Origin: Streptococcus infantis
Lineage (GTDB): Bacteria; Bacillota; Bacilli; Lactobacillales; Streptococcaceae
Direction of reading: 5' to 3'
DNA length: 64,000 nt
Assembly (NCBI RefSeq): GCF_019929575.1
Contig: NZ_JAHZPU010000006.1
Coordinates: forward strand, 17,498 to 81,497
Shown: in pieces, positions 7,772 through 16,803 of the stretch
Layout of the letters: every line of letters starts with the position of its first letter
How positions within the stretch are numbered: position 1 is the first letter of the stretch
Program-made: the position numbers and the translations under genes
The notes under the pieces: generated by a model
Seen by the model: the letters and a program-made list of their open reading frames with translations, nothing else
Told to the model about the DNA's origin: nothing
Databases searched by the model: none

Positions 7772-7780
7772 TGATACAAT
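7772..7780 (+). promoter_or_regulatory. Extended -10 promoter of the SseB operon
   Basis: TGATACAAT followed by a leader of about 90 nt containing a CTCCAC/GTGGAG hairpin close to the start codon at 7876. Confidence 0.45.
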
Positions 7781-7875
7781 AGAAGTAATCATATACGGTT
7801 TAATCAGGCTTGATAGCAAGCATTAGAAAAGTGCTCCACGGTATTAGCCTTGTGTGGAGTTAATGAGGAAAAGTT

Positions 7876-9303
7876 ATGGGAATCTTTGATTTTTTAAAAA
7901 AGACGGAAACTGCAGAGGCAACTGAAATAACTAAAGCACAGAATGAAAGAGAAGAATCTAAAAACAATGCATGTGTGGGAGTTTTGGACTTTCTCCCTAT
8001 GAAGGAAACGAATCAATTATTGATTGTTGGGAGTTTAGAAGGGACTCTCAAGGTTGGGGATCAGTTGCAGTTTTGCAATCCCGACCAAGGAATGGAAAGT
8101 CTTGGTACTGTAGAAGTTAAAAAACTTAGCAGTCAAAACAAAGATGCAGATAGTCTAACTGATGAAGTTCTTGCCCATCTAGTGGTTGATAGGACTCCTT
8201 CTTTGGATAAACTGAAAAAGGGAAGTGTGCTCTTTAGCTCAGGTATTGAGGAAGAACAAAAATTATCTAGCTACTCGGATGCTCTGTATCGTGCTTTTGT
8301 AGCCATCCAAGAGGGTCAGTTAACAAATGAAGACTATTTGGCAGCTAGCCTTGATGACAGCGTAGAGATTTTACGTCTCTTTTTATGGAAATGCCGTCAA
8401 AATCAGGAAACTGAAAGTGAAGAAAGCTATCAAGCCAACACTCGCAAGTTGGAAGGTCTAGCGGAAATCGTCAAGGATAAGTTGTTAGCAGCAGATTCGG
8501 TTTATGCAGTTTATTCGGAAAAAACAGGTGAACCCTATCTTTTCTCAACGACCTATGACAGGGGAGAAGAGGGCTATCTCTGTACGGATCCCATGATCAT
8601 GCTTTTGACGTCATCTTGGTATCGCCAATTCAAGGAAACCATTGATAGCCGACCAAATTCAGTCGTAAAACTGATTGAAAATACGGAAGATAAAAAAGGG
8701 ATTGAGAATTTCCTTGGGACAGCCTTTTACTTAAATGGTGCCTTGGGAGCAATCTTTAATTCCAAGGAAGTTAGCATCAGTGCCTCGGCCTTGGTTCAAA
8801 AACCAGATTATTCTAATTTGCCAGAAATACAAGTTCCTGTAATGAATCCTGACCTAGTAAGATGGATGTTGTTGATGGGACAATTGGATAGCCCGACCAC
8901 AGAAGATGAAGAAGTAATTTATAAGCTCTATTATAAGTTCTTTTCAGAAGCTATGCCGAAAGCTAAATTCTTAATTCCTCTAGATGCTGCTTCGGAATTT
9001 AAGGGCGATAGTCAGGAAGGAAATTCCTTCGTTTTAGAAAAAGATTCTAGTTTCAACATTCCAGTCAAAGAAGGAAAAGATGGGCGAAATTCTGTGCCGG
9101 TATTTACCGATTGGAAACGTCTGCGAATGGTCTTTGACGAAAAATGGAATGGCATGATTGAAGAAGCAGGAGGCATGATTGAAGTTTTTGACTATGCCAT
9201 TAATCCAACGGAATACTATGAAGCGGGTGCCTATGTTAGCCTAACAGCTTTTAAAGAGATGCAAAAGCTTGGCGAGGAACTAGAAGGCAGAGCTAACGGT
9301 TAA
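7876..9303 (+). CDS. SseB-domain protein
   Basis: A 475-residue soluble protein without signal peptide or membrane helix. Residues about 35-115 look like a translation-factor-type beta barrel (VGVLDFLPMK...GSLEGTLKVGDQLQF), and the C-terminal third (about 315-465; NPDLVRWMLLMGQ, AKFLIPLD, SVPVFTDWKRLR) matches the SseB N-terminal domain pattern. SseB was described as a serine-sensitivity enhancer; its biochemical role is unclear, and related domains occur in polymorphic-toxin and secretion contexts. It starts after GAGGAAA and is followed 7 nt later by a second small gene. Confidence 0.65.
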   Translation: MGIFDFLKKTETAEATEITKAQNEREESKNNACVGVLDFLPMKETNQLLIVGSLEGTLKVGDQLQFCNPDQGMESLGTVEVKKLSSQNKDADSLTDEVLAHLVVDRTPSLDKLKKGSVLFSSGIEEEQKLSSYSDALYRAFVAIQEGQLTNEDYLAASLDDSVEILRLFLWKCRQNQETESEESYQANTRKLEGLAEIVKDKLLAADSVYAVYSEKTGEPYLFSTTYDRGEEGYLCTDPMIMLLTSSWYRQFKETIDSRPNSVVKLIENTEDKKGIENFLGTAFYLNGALGAIFNSKEVSISASALVQKPDYSNLPEIQVPVMNPDLVRWMLLMGQLDSPTTEDEEVIYKLYYKFFSEAMPKAKFLIPLDAASEFKGDSQEGNSFVLEKDSSFNIPVKEGKDGRNSVPVFTDWKRLRMVFDEKWNGMIEEAGGMIEVFDYAINPTEYYEAGAYVSLTAFKEMQKLGEELEGRANG

Positions 9304-9310
9304 ACAAAGA

Positions 9311-9646
9311 ATGAAAATACGAGTTGATAGAGATTCTGTCTGTATGGGGGACGATGTTCTGTCGCATGAGATAGAATTTGATGTTCCTGAAGATATGACG
9401 GTGAAAGATTTTTTTGGTTTTCTAGAAAAGGAACGTTATTTGCCGTCTATTCAAGGAAATAATGTGGCCTGGGAACTCCATAATCGAAATGGGGAACAAG
9501 GTGTTTATTTCACTAAAACAGGAGAGATTATCCATCCAGATGGAGTATTAAAAGAGATGTTGGAAGGAATTGCTGAGACACCCTTATTTGTTTTGCTCTA
9601 TCATTACACCCCGGAAGCATACTACATTAGTAAAGAGAATAAATGA
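9311..9646 (+). CDS. Hypothetical protein, SseB-operon partner
   Basis: A 111-residue soluble acidic protein that I do not recognise. It begins with a beta-rich segment (MKIRVDRDSVCMGDD) and has no signal or membrane segment. It starts 7 nt after the SseB-domain gene, so the two are co-expressed. Its stop codon overlaps an ATG that begins a copy of the ksgA 5' end (9643), suggesting it originally lay directly upstream of ksgA. Confidence 0.6.
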   Translation: MKIRVDRDSVCMGDDVLSHEIEFDVPEDMTVKDFFGFLEKERYLPSIQGNNVAWELHNRNGEQGVYFTKTGEIIHPDGVLKEMLEGIAETPLFVLLYHYTPEAYYISKENK

Positions 9647-9657
9647 GAATTGCAGAT
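9632..9657 (+). repeat. 26-bp direct repeat, copy of the ksgA start region
   Basis: Identical to 10560-10585, which spans the ribosome binding site and first five codons of ksgA. Similarity continues more weakly for about 30 bp on the right. See the ksgA remnant at 9643. Confidence 0.9.
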
Positions 9658-9717
9658 GATGTCCTGACCAAGGTTGAACTGGTCATGTATTGTTATCGTC
9701 CCTTTGTGCTTTTATGA
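9643..9717 (+). pseudogene. Remnant of a ksgA 5' end
   Basis: A 24-codon ORF starting MRIADDVLTKVEL, against [13 protein letters not shown] at the real ksgA start, then diverging to a stop. It begins in ATGA overlap with the preceding gene. The best reading is a duplicated or recombined ksgA start left when the gene at 9838 was inserted between the SseB operon and ksgA. Confidence 0.7.
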
Positions 9718-9837
9718 AACATCTTTTTAAATGAATTCTAGGTTTTTGATTGGGGATGAAAAATTGGAAACTATATAGTTTTATCTACATCCTACTTGAA
9801 CCACCAACCTTTTTCAAAGATTGTGAAAGGAAATGAT

Positions 9838-10551
9838 ATGGCAAATAGAAGTTATGTTTACTTAAAAAACGAAGATGAAGCTCGTATCTTAACAGAGGGA
9901 ATTTACACAATACCCTATTTTTGGCAATTGTTTTGGGATGAAGAAGATTTAAAAGCTCCGATTGCTCTCTGGGAAACAGCAGAAAAACTAGAAGAAGATG
10001 AAGAGCAAGCAGAAAGATTTTACCAAGAGCAGAATGTAGATATCTTGCTTTCTATTGAAAAATTTCAGCAGAATGCCCTCAAAAACCGATCTTTTTTAGA
10101 AGAAAATGCCCCGCAATCCGTGCAACTATATGATGCCTTTGTTCGTTATATTCTTGCAAACGTAAAAGATGGTGATGTGCTCGGATTTGATCTTTTAGAT
10201 GTTGTTTTTATGGACCAAGTGTCTGTTGTTTCTGATAAACTGTTAAAAAATATACGGGCTATTCGGGAAAATCAACCCAAAGATTTAGATTTTTCTTTGA
10301 CTGAAAAGAACTTAATTGGTCTTGCTATGGGCTTTCCTGACTATTATGCTTCAGAATTATTGCCAGAAGACAATATTCTAGATTCGGTTGCCTATCAGGA
10401 TGAACTGAAGAAAACGAACCCCCAAGAAGATAAGAAAGTGCTTGATACGACTGGATCTGATTCAAAAGGGAGCAAACCTCGTGTTCTTTTAGTGTTTTGG
10501 ATTTTGTTGGCACTAGGAATTATGTGGGTTTTATATATTATTTTTAGCTAA
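9838..10551 (+). CDS. Hypothetical tail-anchored membrane protein
   Basis: A 237-residue protein, acidic and soluble for about 210 residues and ending in a single hydrophobic helix (VLLVFWILLALGIMWVLYIIF), so it is probably a C-terminal tail anchor. I chose ATG 9838 (MANRSYVYLKNE) because AAAGGAAATG lies just upstream; a longer frame exists to 9796. I do not recognise the family beyond a MANRSYVY-type start seen in uncharacterised Gram-positive proteins. It is flanked by the two copies of the 26-bp ksgA repeat, so it appears inserted. Confidence 0.6.
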   Translation: MANRSYVYLKNEDEARILTEGIYTIPYFWQLFWDEEDLKAPIALWETAEKLEEDEEQAERFYQEQNVDILLSIEKFQQNALKNRSFLEENAPQSVQLYDAFVRYILANVKDGDVLGFDLLDVVFMDQVSVVSDKLLKNIRAIRENQPKDLDFSLTEKNLIGLAMGFPDYYASELLPEDNILDSVAYQDELKKTNPQEDKKVLDTTGSDSKGSKPRVLLVFWILLALGIMWVLYIIFS

Positions 10552-10559
10552 TAAATAGA

Positions 10560-10585
10560 AAAGAGAATAAATGAGAATTGCAGAT
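10560..10585 (+). repeat. 26-bp direct repeat at the true ksgA start
   Basis: Exact match to 9632-9657. Confidence 0.9.
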
Positions 10586-11443
10586 TATAGCGTGACTAAG
10601 GCAGTGCTGGAGCGTCACGGTTTTACCTTTAAAAAATCCTTCGGGCAAAATTTCTTGACCGATACCAATATCCTTCAAAAAATCGTGGATACGGCTGAGA
10701 TTGATGACCAGGTTAATGTTATTGAGATTGGACCAGGTATTGGTGCCTTAACCGAATTTTTGGCTGAGCGTGCAGCAGAAGTTATGGCCTTTGAGATTGA
10801 CCACCGTTTGGTACCAATCCTAGCGGATACCTTGCGTGATTTTGACAATGTGACTGTAGTCAACGAGGACATTCTAAAAGTTGACCTAGCGCAACATATC
10901 CAAAATTTTAAAAATCCTGACTTACCAATCAAGGTAGTAGCAAACTTGCCTTACTATATCACAACCCCTATTCTCATGCACTTGATTGAAAGTGGCATTC
11001 CTTTTAGTGAGTTTGTGGTTATGATGCAAAAAGAAGTGGCAGATCGTATTTCCGCTCAACCAAATACCAAGGCATACGGTAGCCTGTCGATTGCTGTGCA
11101 GTACTACATGACAGCCAAGGTGGCCTTTATCGTTCCTCGTACGGTTTTTGTGCCAGCGCCAAATGTGGACTCAGCTATCCTAAAAATGGTACGCCGTCCA
11201 GAGCCAGCGGTTGCGGTAGAAGATGAGAACTTTTTCTTTAAAGTTTCTAAGGCTAGCTTCACTCACCGCCGCAAGACCTTGTGGAACAACTTGACAGGTT
11301 ACTTTGGCAAGACTGAGGAAATCAAGGACAAGCTGACCAAGGCTTTGGATCAGGCTGAACTGGCACCAAGTGTACGTGGTGAAGCTCTCAGTTTGGCAGA
11401 ATTTGCTCGCCTAGCAGATGCACTTAAAGGACAAGGACTCTAA
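10571..11443 (+). CDS. rsmA (ksgA): 16S rRNA adenine dimethyltransferase A
   Basis: A 290-residue SAM-dependent enzyme that dimethylates two adenines near the 3' end of 16S rRNA during 30S maturation. Motifs are clear: GQNFLTD near residue 25, [11 protein letters not shown] (SAM motif I), FEIDHRL, and the catalytic motif NLPYYI near residue 125. It is first in a tight run: rsgA starts 1 nt after its stop. Normal length. Confidence 0.96.
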   Translation: MRIADYSVTKAVLERHGFTFKKSFGQNFLTDTNILQKIVDTAEIDDQVNVIEIGPGIGALTEFLAERAAEVMAFEIDHRLVPILADTLRDFDNVTVVNEDILKVDLAQHIQNFKNPDLPIKVVANLPYYITTPILMHLIESGIPFSEFVVMMQKEVADRISAQPNTKAYGSLSIAVQYYMTAKVAFIVPRTVFVPAPNVDSAILKMVRRPEPAVAVEDENFFFKVSKASFTHRRKTLWNNLTGYFGKTEEIKDKLTKALDQAELAPSVRGEALSLAEFARLADALKGQGL

Positions 11444-11444
11444 G

Positions 11445-12323
11445 ATGCAGGGACAAATCATTAAAGCCTTGGCCGGCTTCTACTATGTGGAAAGTGATGG
11501 TCAAGTTTATCAAACACGCGCGCGTGGGAATTTCCGTAAAAAAGGTCACACGCCTTACGTTGGAGACTGGGTAGAATTTTCTGCGGAAGAGAACTCAGAA
11601 GGCTATATTTTGGAAATTCATGAACGAAAAAATAGTCTGGTTCGCCCGCCCATTGTCAATATTGACCAAGCCGTTGTCATTATGTCAGTTAAAGAACCTG
11701 ACTTTAATAGCAATTTATTGGATCGCTTCTTGGTTCTCTTGGAACATAAGGGCATTCATCCAATCGTTTATATTTCTAAAATGGACCTCTTGTCAGATCG
11801 AGGAGAGCTGGATTTTTACGAGCAGACCTATGGTGCTATTGGTTACGACTTTGTAACCAGTAAAGAGGAGCTCTTGCCAATATTGACAAACAAGGTGACA
11901 GTCTTTATGGGGCAGACAGGTGTTGGTAAGTCAACCCTTCTTAATAAAATCGCACCTGACCTTAATCTTGAGACGGGAGAAATCTCTGATAGTCTAGGTC
12001 GAGGTCGCCATACTACTCGAGCTGTTAGTTTTTACAATCTCAATGGTGGTAAAATCGCAGACACGCCAGGATTTTCATCTCTGGATTATGAAGTGACAAC
12101 AGCAGAAGACCTTAATCAGGCCTTTCCAGAAATTGCCTCTGTTAGTCGAGATTGCAAGTTCCGTACATGTACTCATACTCATGAGCCATCTTGCGCAGTC
12201 AAACCAGCAGTCGAAGAGGGTATCATTGCGAGCTTCCGTTTTGATAACTATTTGCAATTTCTAAGTGAGATTGAAAATCGCAGAGAAACCTATAAAAAAG
12301 TCAGCAAAAAAATTCCAAAATAA
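11445..12323 (+). CDS. rsgA: Ribosome small-subunit GTPase RsgA
   Basis: A 292-residue circularly permuted GTPase acting in late 30S assembly. It has an N-terminal OB fold (about 1-65), the permuted GTPase with G1 [12 protein letters not shown] near residue 165 and DTPGF after it, and a C-terminal zinc-finger with Cys and His ligands ([14 protein letters not shown]). I chose ATG 11445 (MQGQIIKAL) since it directly follows the ksgA stop; an upstream in-frame ATG lies inside ksgA. Confidence 0.95.
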   Translation: MQGQIIKALAGFYYVESDGQVYQTRARGNFRKKGHTPYVGDWVEFSAEENSEGYILEIHERKNSLVRPPIVNIDQAVVIMSVKEPDFNSNLLDRFLVLLEHKGIHPIVYISKMDLLSDRGELDFYEQTYGAIGYDFVTSKEELLPILTNKVTVFMGQTGVGKSTLLNKIAPDLNLETGEISDSLGRGRHTTRAVSFYNLNGGKIADTPGFSSLDYEVTTAEDLNQAFPEIASVSRDCKFRTCTHTHEPSCAVKPAVEEGIIASFRFDNYLQFLSEIENRRETYKKVSKKIPK

Positions 12324-12333
12324 GGAGAAACCT

Positions 12334-12990
12334 ATGTCTCAATACAAGATTGCTCCGTCAATTCTGGCAGCAGATTATGCCAACTTTGAACGTGAAATTA
12401 AACGCCTAGAAGCAACTGGGGCAGAATATGCCCATATCGATATCATGGATGGTCACTTTGTGCCACAAATCAGCTTTGGTGCAGGTGTGGTCGAAAGTCT
12501 TCGCCCTCATAGCAAGATGGTTTTTGACTGCCACTTGATGGTCTCTAATCCAGAGCATCATTTAGAAGACTTTGCGCGTGCAGGTGCAGATATCATCAGC
12601 ATTCACGTAGAGGCAACACCGCATATCCATGGTGCCCTCCAAAAAATTCGTTCTCTAGGTGTCAAACCATCGGTTGTTATCAATCCTGGTACACCGGTTG
12701 AAGCGATTAAGCATGTCCTTCATCTAGTTGATCAAGTTTTGGTCATGACGGTGAATCCTGGCTTCGGTGGACAAGCTTTCCTACCTGAAACCATGGATAA
12801 GGTTCGTGAGTTGGTTGCCCTTCGTGAGGAAAAAGGTTTGAATTTTGAAATTGAAGTGGATGGCGGGATTGATGATCAGACCATTGCTCAAGCCAAAGAA
12901 GCTGGCGCTACAGTTTTTGTAGCGGGATCTTATGTCTTTAAGGGAGATGTCAATGAACGAGTGCAAGCTCTCAGAAATCAACTGGACTAA
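12334..12990 (+). CDS. rpe: Ribulose-phosphate 3-epimerase
   Basis: A 218-residue TIM-barrel enzyme of the pentose phosphate pathway interconverting ribulose-5-P and xylulose-5-P. Motifs: APSILAADYANF at the start, HIDIMDGHFVP with metal/catalytic residues, HLMV, MTVNPGFGGQ, and EVDGGI. The start follows AAGGAGAAACCT. It is in an operon with rsgA (10 nt gap) and thiN (overlap). Confidence 0.95.
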   Translation: MSQYKIAPSILAADYANFEREIKRLEATGAEYAHIDIMDGHFVPQISFGAGVVESLRPHSKMVFDCHLMVSNPEHHLEDFARAGADIISIHVEATPHIHGALQKIRSLGVKPSVVINPGTPVEAIKHVLHLVDQVLVMTVNPGFGGQAFLPETMDKVRELVALREEKGLNFEIEVDGGIDDQTIAQAKEAGATVFVAGSYVFKGDVNERVQALRNQLD

Positions 12991-13615
12991 AGTTGCAGTT
13001 TTTGCAGGGGGAGACCGCGGTCACTACCGGACAGATTTTGACTGTTTTGTCGGTGTGGATCGAGGCTCACTCTGGGTATTGGAAGAAGAACTTCCTCTTG
13101 CTTTAGCAGTTGGGGATTTTGATTCTGTGACTGTAGAAGAACGTCAGTTGATTCAAGAACGTGCCCAGCACTTTGTCCAAGCTCAGCCAGAGAAGGATGA
13201 TACCGATCTAGAACTAGCACTGTTAACGATTTTTGAAAAAAATCCTCAGGCTCAGGTGACCATTTTTGGAGCCCTAGGTGGTCGCATCGATCATATGCTG
13301 GCCAATGTCTTTCTACCCAGCAATCCTAAATTGGCACCCTATATGCGCCAAATAGAGATTGAGGATGGGCAAAATTTGATTCGTTACTGTCCAGAAGGAA
13401 CCAGTCAACTTGAACCACGTTCGGACTATGATTATTTGGCCTTTATGCCTGTGAGGGATAGTCGTTTGACAATACTCGGTGCCAAGTATGAACTGACAGA
13501 GGAGAATTTTTTCTTTAAGAAAGTTTATGCTTCTAACGAATATATAGATAGGGAAGTGTCAGTGACTTGCCCAGATGGCTATGTGGTCGTCTTGCATAGC
13601 AAAGATAGGAGGTAG
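12953..13615 (+). CDS. thiN: Thiamine pyrophosphokinase
   Basis: A 220-residue enzyme that transfers pyrophosphate from ATP to thiamine to make TPP. Family motifs: FAGGDRGHY near residue 18, VGVDRG, AVGDFDS, PEKDDTDLELAL and GALGGRIDH. I chose ATG 12953 because AGGGAG lies 7 nt upstream; this overlaps the rpe end by 38 bp, consistent with coupling. An in-frame ATG at 12932 is possible but poorly placed. Confidence 0.9.
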   Translation: MNECKLSEINWTKVAVFAGGDRGHYRTDFDCFVGVDRGSLWVLEEELPLALAVGDFDSVTVEERQLIQERAQHFVQAQPEKDDTDLELALLTIFEKNPQAQVTIFGALGGRIDHMLANVFLPSNPKLAPYMRQIEIEDGQNLIRYCPEGTSQLEPRSDYDYLAFMPVRDSRLTILGAKYELTEENFFFKKVYASNEYIDREVSVTCPDGYVVVLHSKDRR

Positions 13616-13616
13616 G

Positions 13617-14873
13617 ATGGAAAGTTTACTTGTTGTTTTATTAGTTGCTAATCTAGCCGGCCTCTTTCTTATTTGGCAAAGGCAGGACAAGCAGGAAAAA
13701 TATCTGACCAAGAGCTTGGAGGATCAGGCAGATAACCTATCAGACCAGCTAGATTATCGATTTGAACAAGCTCGACAAGCTAGTCAGCTGGATCAAAAAA
13801 ATCTAGAAGTAGCTGTTAGTGACCGTTTGCAAGAAGTGCGAATCGAGTTGCACCAAGGCTTAACTCAAGTTCGGCAAGAAATGAATGAGAACCTCCTCCA
13901 AACAAGAGATAAGACTGACCAACGCCTCCAAGCCTTGCAGCAATCAAATGAGCAACGCTTAGAACAAATGCGCCAGACAGTCGAGGAAAAGTTAGAAAAG
14001 ACCTTGCAGACACGCTTACAGGCCTCCTTTGAGACAGTTTCCAAACAACTGGAGTCTGTCAATCGAGGTCTGGGTGAAATGCAGACTGTTGCGCGAGATG
14101 TCGGTGCGCTAAATAAAGTTCTTTCCGGAACTAAGACTCGAGGTATTCTGGGAGAATTGCAACTGGGACAGATTATTGAAGATATCATGACACCTGCCCA
14201 GTATGAACGAGAATTTGCAACGGTGGAAAATTCGAGTGAGCGAGTCGAATACGCCATCAAGTTGCCTGGACAAGGTGACCAAGAATATGTCTATCTACCA
14301 ATCGACTCTAAGTTTCCATTGGCGGATTATTACCGTCTGGAAGAAGCCTATGAAGCAGGTGACAAGGAGGAAATCGAGCGTTGTCGTAAGTCTCTCCTAG
14401 CAAGCGTCAAGCGTTTTGCTAAGGATATTAAGAGTAAGTACCTGGCACCACCTCGGACAACCAATTTTGGAGTTTTGTTTGTACCGACAGAAGGTCTTTA
14501 CTCAGAAATCGTTAGAAATCCGATTTTCTTTGATGATTTGAGACGGGAGGAACAGATTATTGTTGCAGGTCCAAGTACCTTGTCGGCTCTTCTTAACTCC
14601 TTATCGGTTGGCTTCAAAACTCTCAATATCCAAAAGAGTGCTGACCATATCAGTAAAACCCTAGCTAGTGTCAAAACAGAATTTGGCAAGTTTGGAGGTA
14701 TTCTGGTCAAGGCACAAAAACATCTCCAACATGCCTCTGGCAATATTGATGATTTATTAAACCGTCGTACTACAGCTATCGAGCGAACGCTTCGTCACAT
14801 TGAGTTATCAGAAGGTGAGCCTGCGCTTGATTTACTACAATTCCAAGAAGATGAGGAAGAATATGAAGATTAG
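13617..14873 (+). CDS. rmuC: DNA recombination protein RmuC
   Basis: A 418-residue protein with an N-terminal membrane helix (MESLLVVLLVANLAGLFLIW), a long coiled coil (about 25-150, rich in Gln, Glu, Arg) and a C-terminal RmuC nuclease-like domain (GILGELQLGQIIEDI, DSKFPLADYYRLEEAY). RmuC limits DNA inversions and is thought to act at the membrane on DNA ends. The start has AGGAGGTAGG upstream. Confidence 0.92.
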   Translation: MESLLVVLLVANLAGLFLIWQRQDKQEKYLTKSLEDQADNLSDQLDYRFEQARQASQLDQKNLEVAVSDRLQEVRIELHQGLTQVRQEMNENLLQTRDKTDQRLQALQQSNEQRLEQMRQTVEEKLEKTLQTRLQASFETVSKQLESVNRGLGEMQTVARDVGALNKVLSGTKTRGILGELQLGQIIEDIMTPAQYEREFATVENSSERVEYAIKLPGQGDQEYVYLPIDSKFPLADYYRLEEAYEAGDKEEIERCRKSLLASVKRFAKDIKSKYLAPPRTTNFGVLFVPTEGLYSEIVRNPIFFDDLRREEQIIVAGPSTLSALLNSLSVGFKTLNIQKSADHISKTLASVKTEFGKFGGILVKAQKHLQHASGNIDDLLNRRTTAIERTLRHIELSEGEPALDLLQFQEDEEEYED

Positions 14874-15804
14874 TCACATGAAGAAAGATGAGCTTTTTGA
14901 AGGCTTTTACCTGATCAAGTCAGCTGACCTGAGACAGACACGTGCTGGGAAAAACTACCTAGCCTTCACCTTCCAAGATGATAGTGGAGAAATCGAAGGG
15001 AAGCTATGGGATGCTCAACCCCACAATGTTGAAACCTTTACAGCAGGGAAAGTAGTCCATATGCAAGGTCGTCGTGAAGTGTACAACAATACGCCTCAGG
15101 TTAATCAAATCACCCTTCGCTTACCACAACCTGGCGAACCAAATGACCCAGCGGACTTCAAGGTTAAATCTCCAGTAGATGCCAAAGAGATTCGTGAGTA
15201 TATGGCGCAGATGATTTTTAAAATTGAAAATCCAATTTGGCAGCGAATTGTTCGGAATCTCTACACCAAGTATGACAAGGAATTCTACTCCTATCCAGCT
15301 GCTAAGACCAACCATCATGCTTTTGAAACAGGTCTTGCTTATCATACTGCCACTATGGTTCGTTTGGCAGAAGCAATTGCAGATATTTATCCTCAGCTTA
15401 ATAAGAGCTTGCTCTACGCTGGGATTATGTTGCATGACCTAGCCAAGGTTATTGAGTTGACAGGCCCAGACCAGACAGAGTATACAGTGAGAGGAAATCT
15501 TATCGGACATATTGCCTTGATTGATAGCGAGATCACCAAAGCAGTAATGGAGCTTGGCATTGATGACACCAGAGAAGAGGTTGTACTTCTTCGCCATGTC
15601 ATTCTCAGTCATCATGGTCTCCTTGAGCATGGTAGTCCAGTTCGTCCTCGAGTGATGGAAGCAGAAATTATTCATATGATTGATAATTTGGATGCCAGCA
15701 TGATGATGATGACAACAGCTCTGGCCCTTGTTGATGAGGGAGAAATGACCAATAAAGTCTTTGCTATGGACAATCGTTCCTTCTACAAGCCAAAATTAGA
15801 CTAG
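14863..15804 (+). CDS. cbf1: 3'-5' exoribonuclease YhaM/Cbf1
   Basis: A 313-residue protein with an N-terminal OB-fold (about 15-100, FEGFYLIKSADLRQTRAG) and a C-terminal HD phosphohydrolase domain (about 150-300; YHTATMVRLA, MLHDLAK with the HD metal pair, LLRHVILSHHG). YhaM-type enzymes trim RNA 3' ends; in pneumococcus this family shortens single-stranded tails. The start overlaps the rmuC end by 11 bp. A second ATG at 14878 is possible. Confidence 0.9.
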   Translation: MKISHMKKDELFEGFYLIKSADLRQTRAGKNYLAFTFQDDSGEIEGKLWDAQPHNVETFTAGKVVHMQGRREVYNNTPQVNQITLRLPQPGEPNDPADFKVKSPVDAKEIREYMAQMIFKIENPIWQRIVRNLYTKYDKEFYSYPAAKTNHHAFETGLAYHTATMVRLAEAIADIYPQLNKSLLYAGIMLHDLAKVIELTGPDQTEYTVRGNLIGHIALIDSEITKAVMELGIDDTREEVVLLRHVILSHHGLLEHGSPVRPRVMEAEIIHMIDNLDASMMMMTTALALVDEGEMTNKVFAMDNRSFYKPKLD

Positions 15805-15817
15805 AAACTAAAAAAAT

Positions 15818-15850
15818 GAACTTTATTTAGGCAATAAAGTTCGTTTTTTT
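15818..15850 (+). terminator. Terminator of the ksgA-cbf1 operon
   Basis: A 10-bp perfect stem GAACTTTATT/AATAAAGTTC and a T8 tract. Confidence 0.9.
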
Positions 15851-15859
15851 GCTTTAGTG

Positions 15860-15868
15860 TGATATAAT
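15860..15868 (+). promoter_or_regulatory. Extended -10 promoter of purR
   Basis: TGATATAAT, 38 nt upstream of the purR start. Confidence 0.55.
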
Positions 15869-15906
15869 GAGAAAAAGACTAAATAAAAAAGAATGGTAAA
15901 AATATA

Positions 15907-16731
15907 ATGAAATTAAGAAGAAGTGATCGGATGGTTGTCATTTCCAATTACTTGATTAACAATCCATACAAATTAACCAGTCTCAACACCTTTGCGGAAA
16001 AGTATGAATCTGCCAAATCGTCTATTTCTGAAGACATCGTCATCATTAAACGTGCTTTCGAAGAAATTGAAATCGGTCATATTCAAACGGTGACAGGTGC
16101 TGGTGGTGGTGTTATTTTTACACCATCGATCTCTACCCTTGAGTCTAAAGCGATTATCGAAGAGCTTCGTGATAAACTTTCAGAGAGTGACCGCATTCTT
16201 CCAGGTGGCTACATTTATTTATCTGACCTATTGAGCACTCCAGCTATTTTGAAAAACATCGGTCGCATTATTGCCAAGAGCTTTATGGATCAGAAGATTG
16301 ATGCCGTTATGACTGTTGCGACCAAAGGGGTTCCGCTCGCAAATGCAGTGGCAAATGTCCTCAACGTACCATTTGTCATTGTCCGTCGCGACTTGAAAAT
16401 CACTGAAGGTTCAACTGTTAGTGTCAACTATGTTTCAGGTTCTAGTGACCGTATCGAAAAGATGTTCCTTTCAAAACGTAGCCTCAAAGCAGGAAGTCGT
16501 GTCTTGATCGTCGATGACTTCTTGAAGGGTGGAGGAACCATTAACGGGATGATTAGCCTCTTGTCTGAGTTTGATTCAGAGTTGGCTGGTGTAGCTGTCT
16601 TTGCTGATAATGCACAGGAAGACCGTGAACAACAGTTCGACTACAAGTCACTCTTGAGAGTCACAAATATTGATGTGAAGAACCAACAAATTGCTGTTGA
16701 AGTTGGAAATATCTTCGATACAGAAAAATAA
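15907..16731 (+). CDS. purR: Pur operon repressor
   Basis: A 274-residue regulator with an N-terminal winged helix (about 1-73, LRRSDRMVVISNYLINNP) and a phosphoribosyltransferase-like domain. The PRPP loop is VLIVDDFLKGGGT near residue 203. It senses PRPP to control purine biosynthesis genes; in streptococci the family can activate as well as repress. Monocistronic between a promoter and a terminator. Confidence 0.93.
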   Translation: MKLRRSDRMVVISNYLINNPYKLTSLNTFAEKYESAKSSISEDIVIIKRAFEEIEIGHIQTVTGAGGGVIFTPSISTLESKAIIEELRDKLSESDRILPGGYIYLSDLLSTPAILKNIGRIIAKSFMDQKIDAVMTVATKGVPLANAVANVLNVPFVIVRRDLKITEGSTVSVNYVSGSSDRIEKMFLSKRSLKAGSRVLIVDDFLKGGGTINGMISLLSEFDSELAGVAVFADNAQEDREQQFDYKSLLRVTNIDVKNQQIAVEVGNIFDTEK

Positions 16732-16748
16732 GAATTGACTTGAAATAC

Positions 16749-16780
16749 AAAGGTTGGAACTTTCGTCCCAGCCTTTCTTT
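16749..16780 (+). terminator. purR terminator
   Basis: AAAGGTTGG/CCAGCCTTT stem (one G-U pair) followed by CTTT. The core (GGTTGG...GTCCCAGCC) resembles the right end of the SPRITE-like repeats. Confidence 0.7.
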
Positions 16781-16803
16781 GATAATGAATATGAAGGAGT
16801 TCT

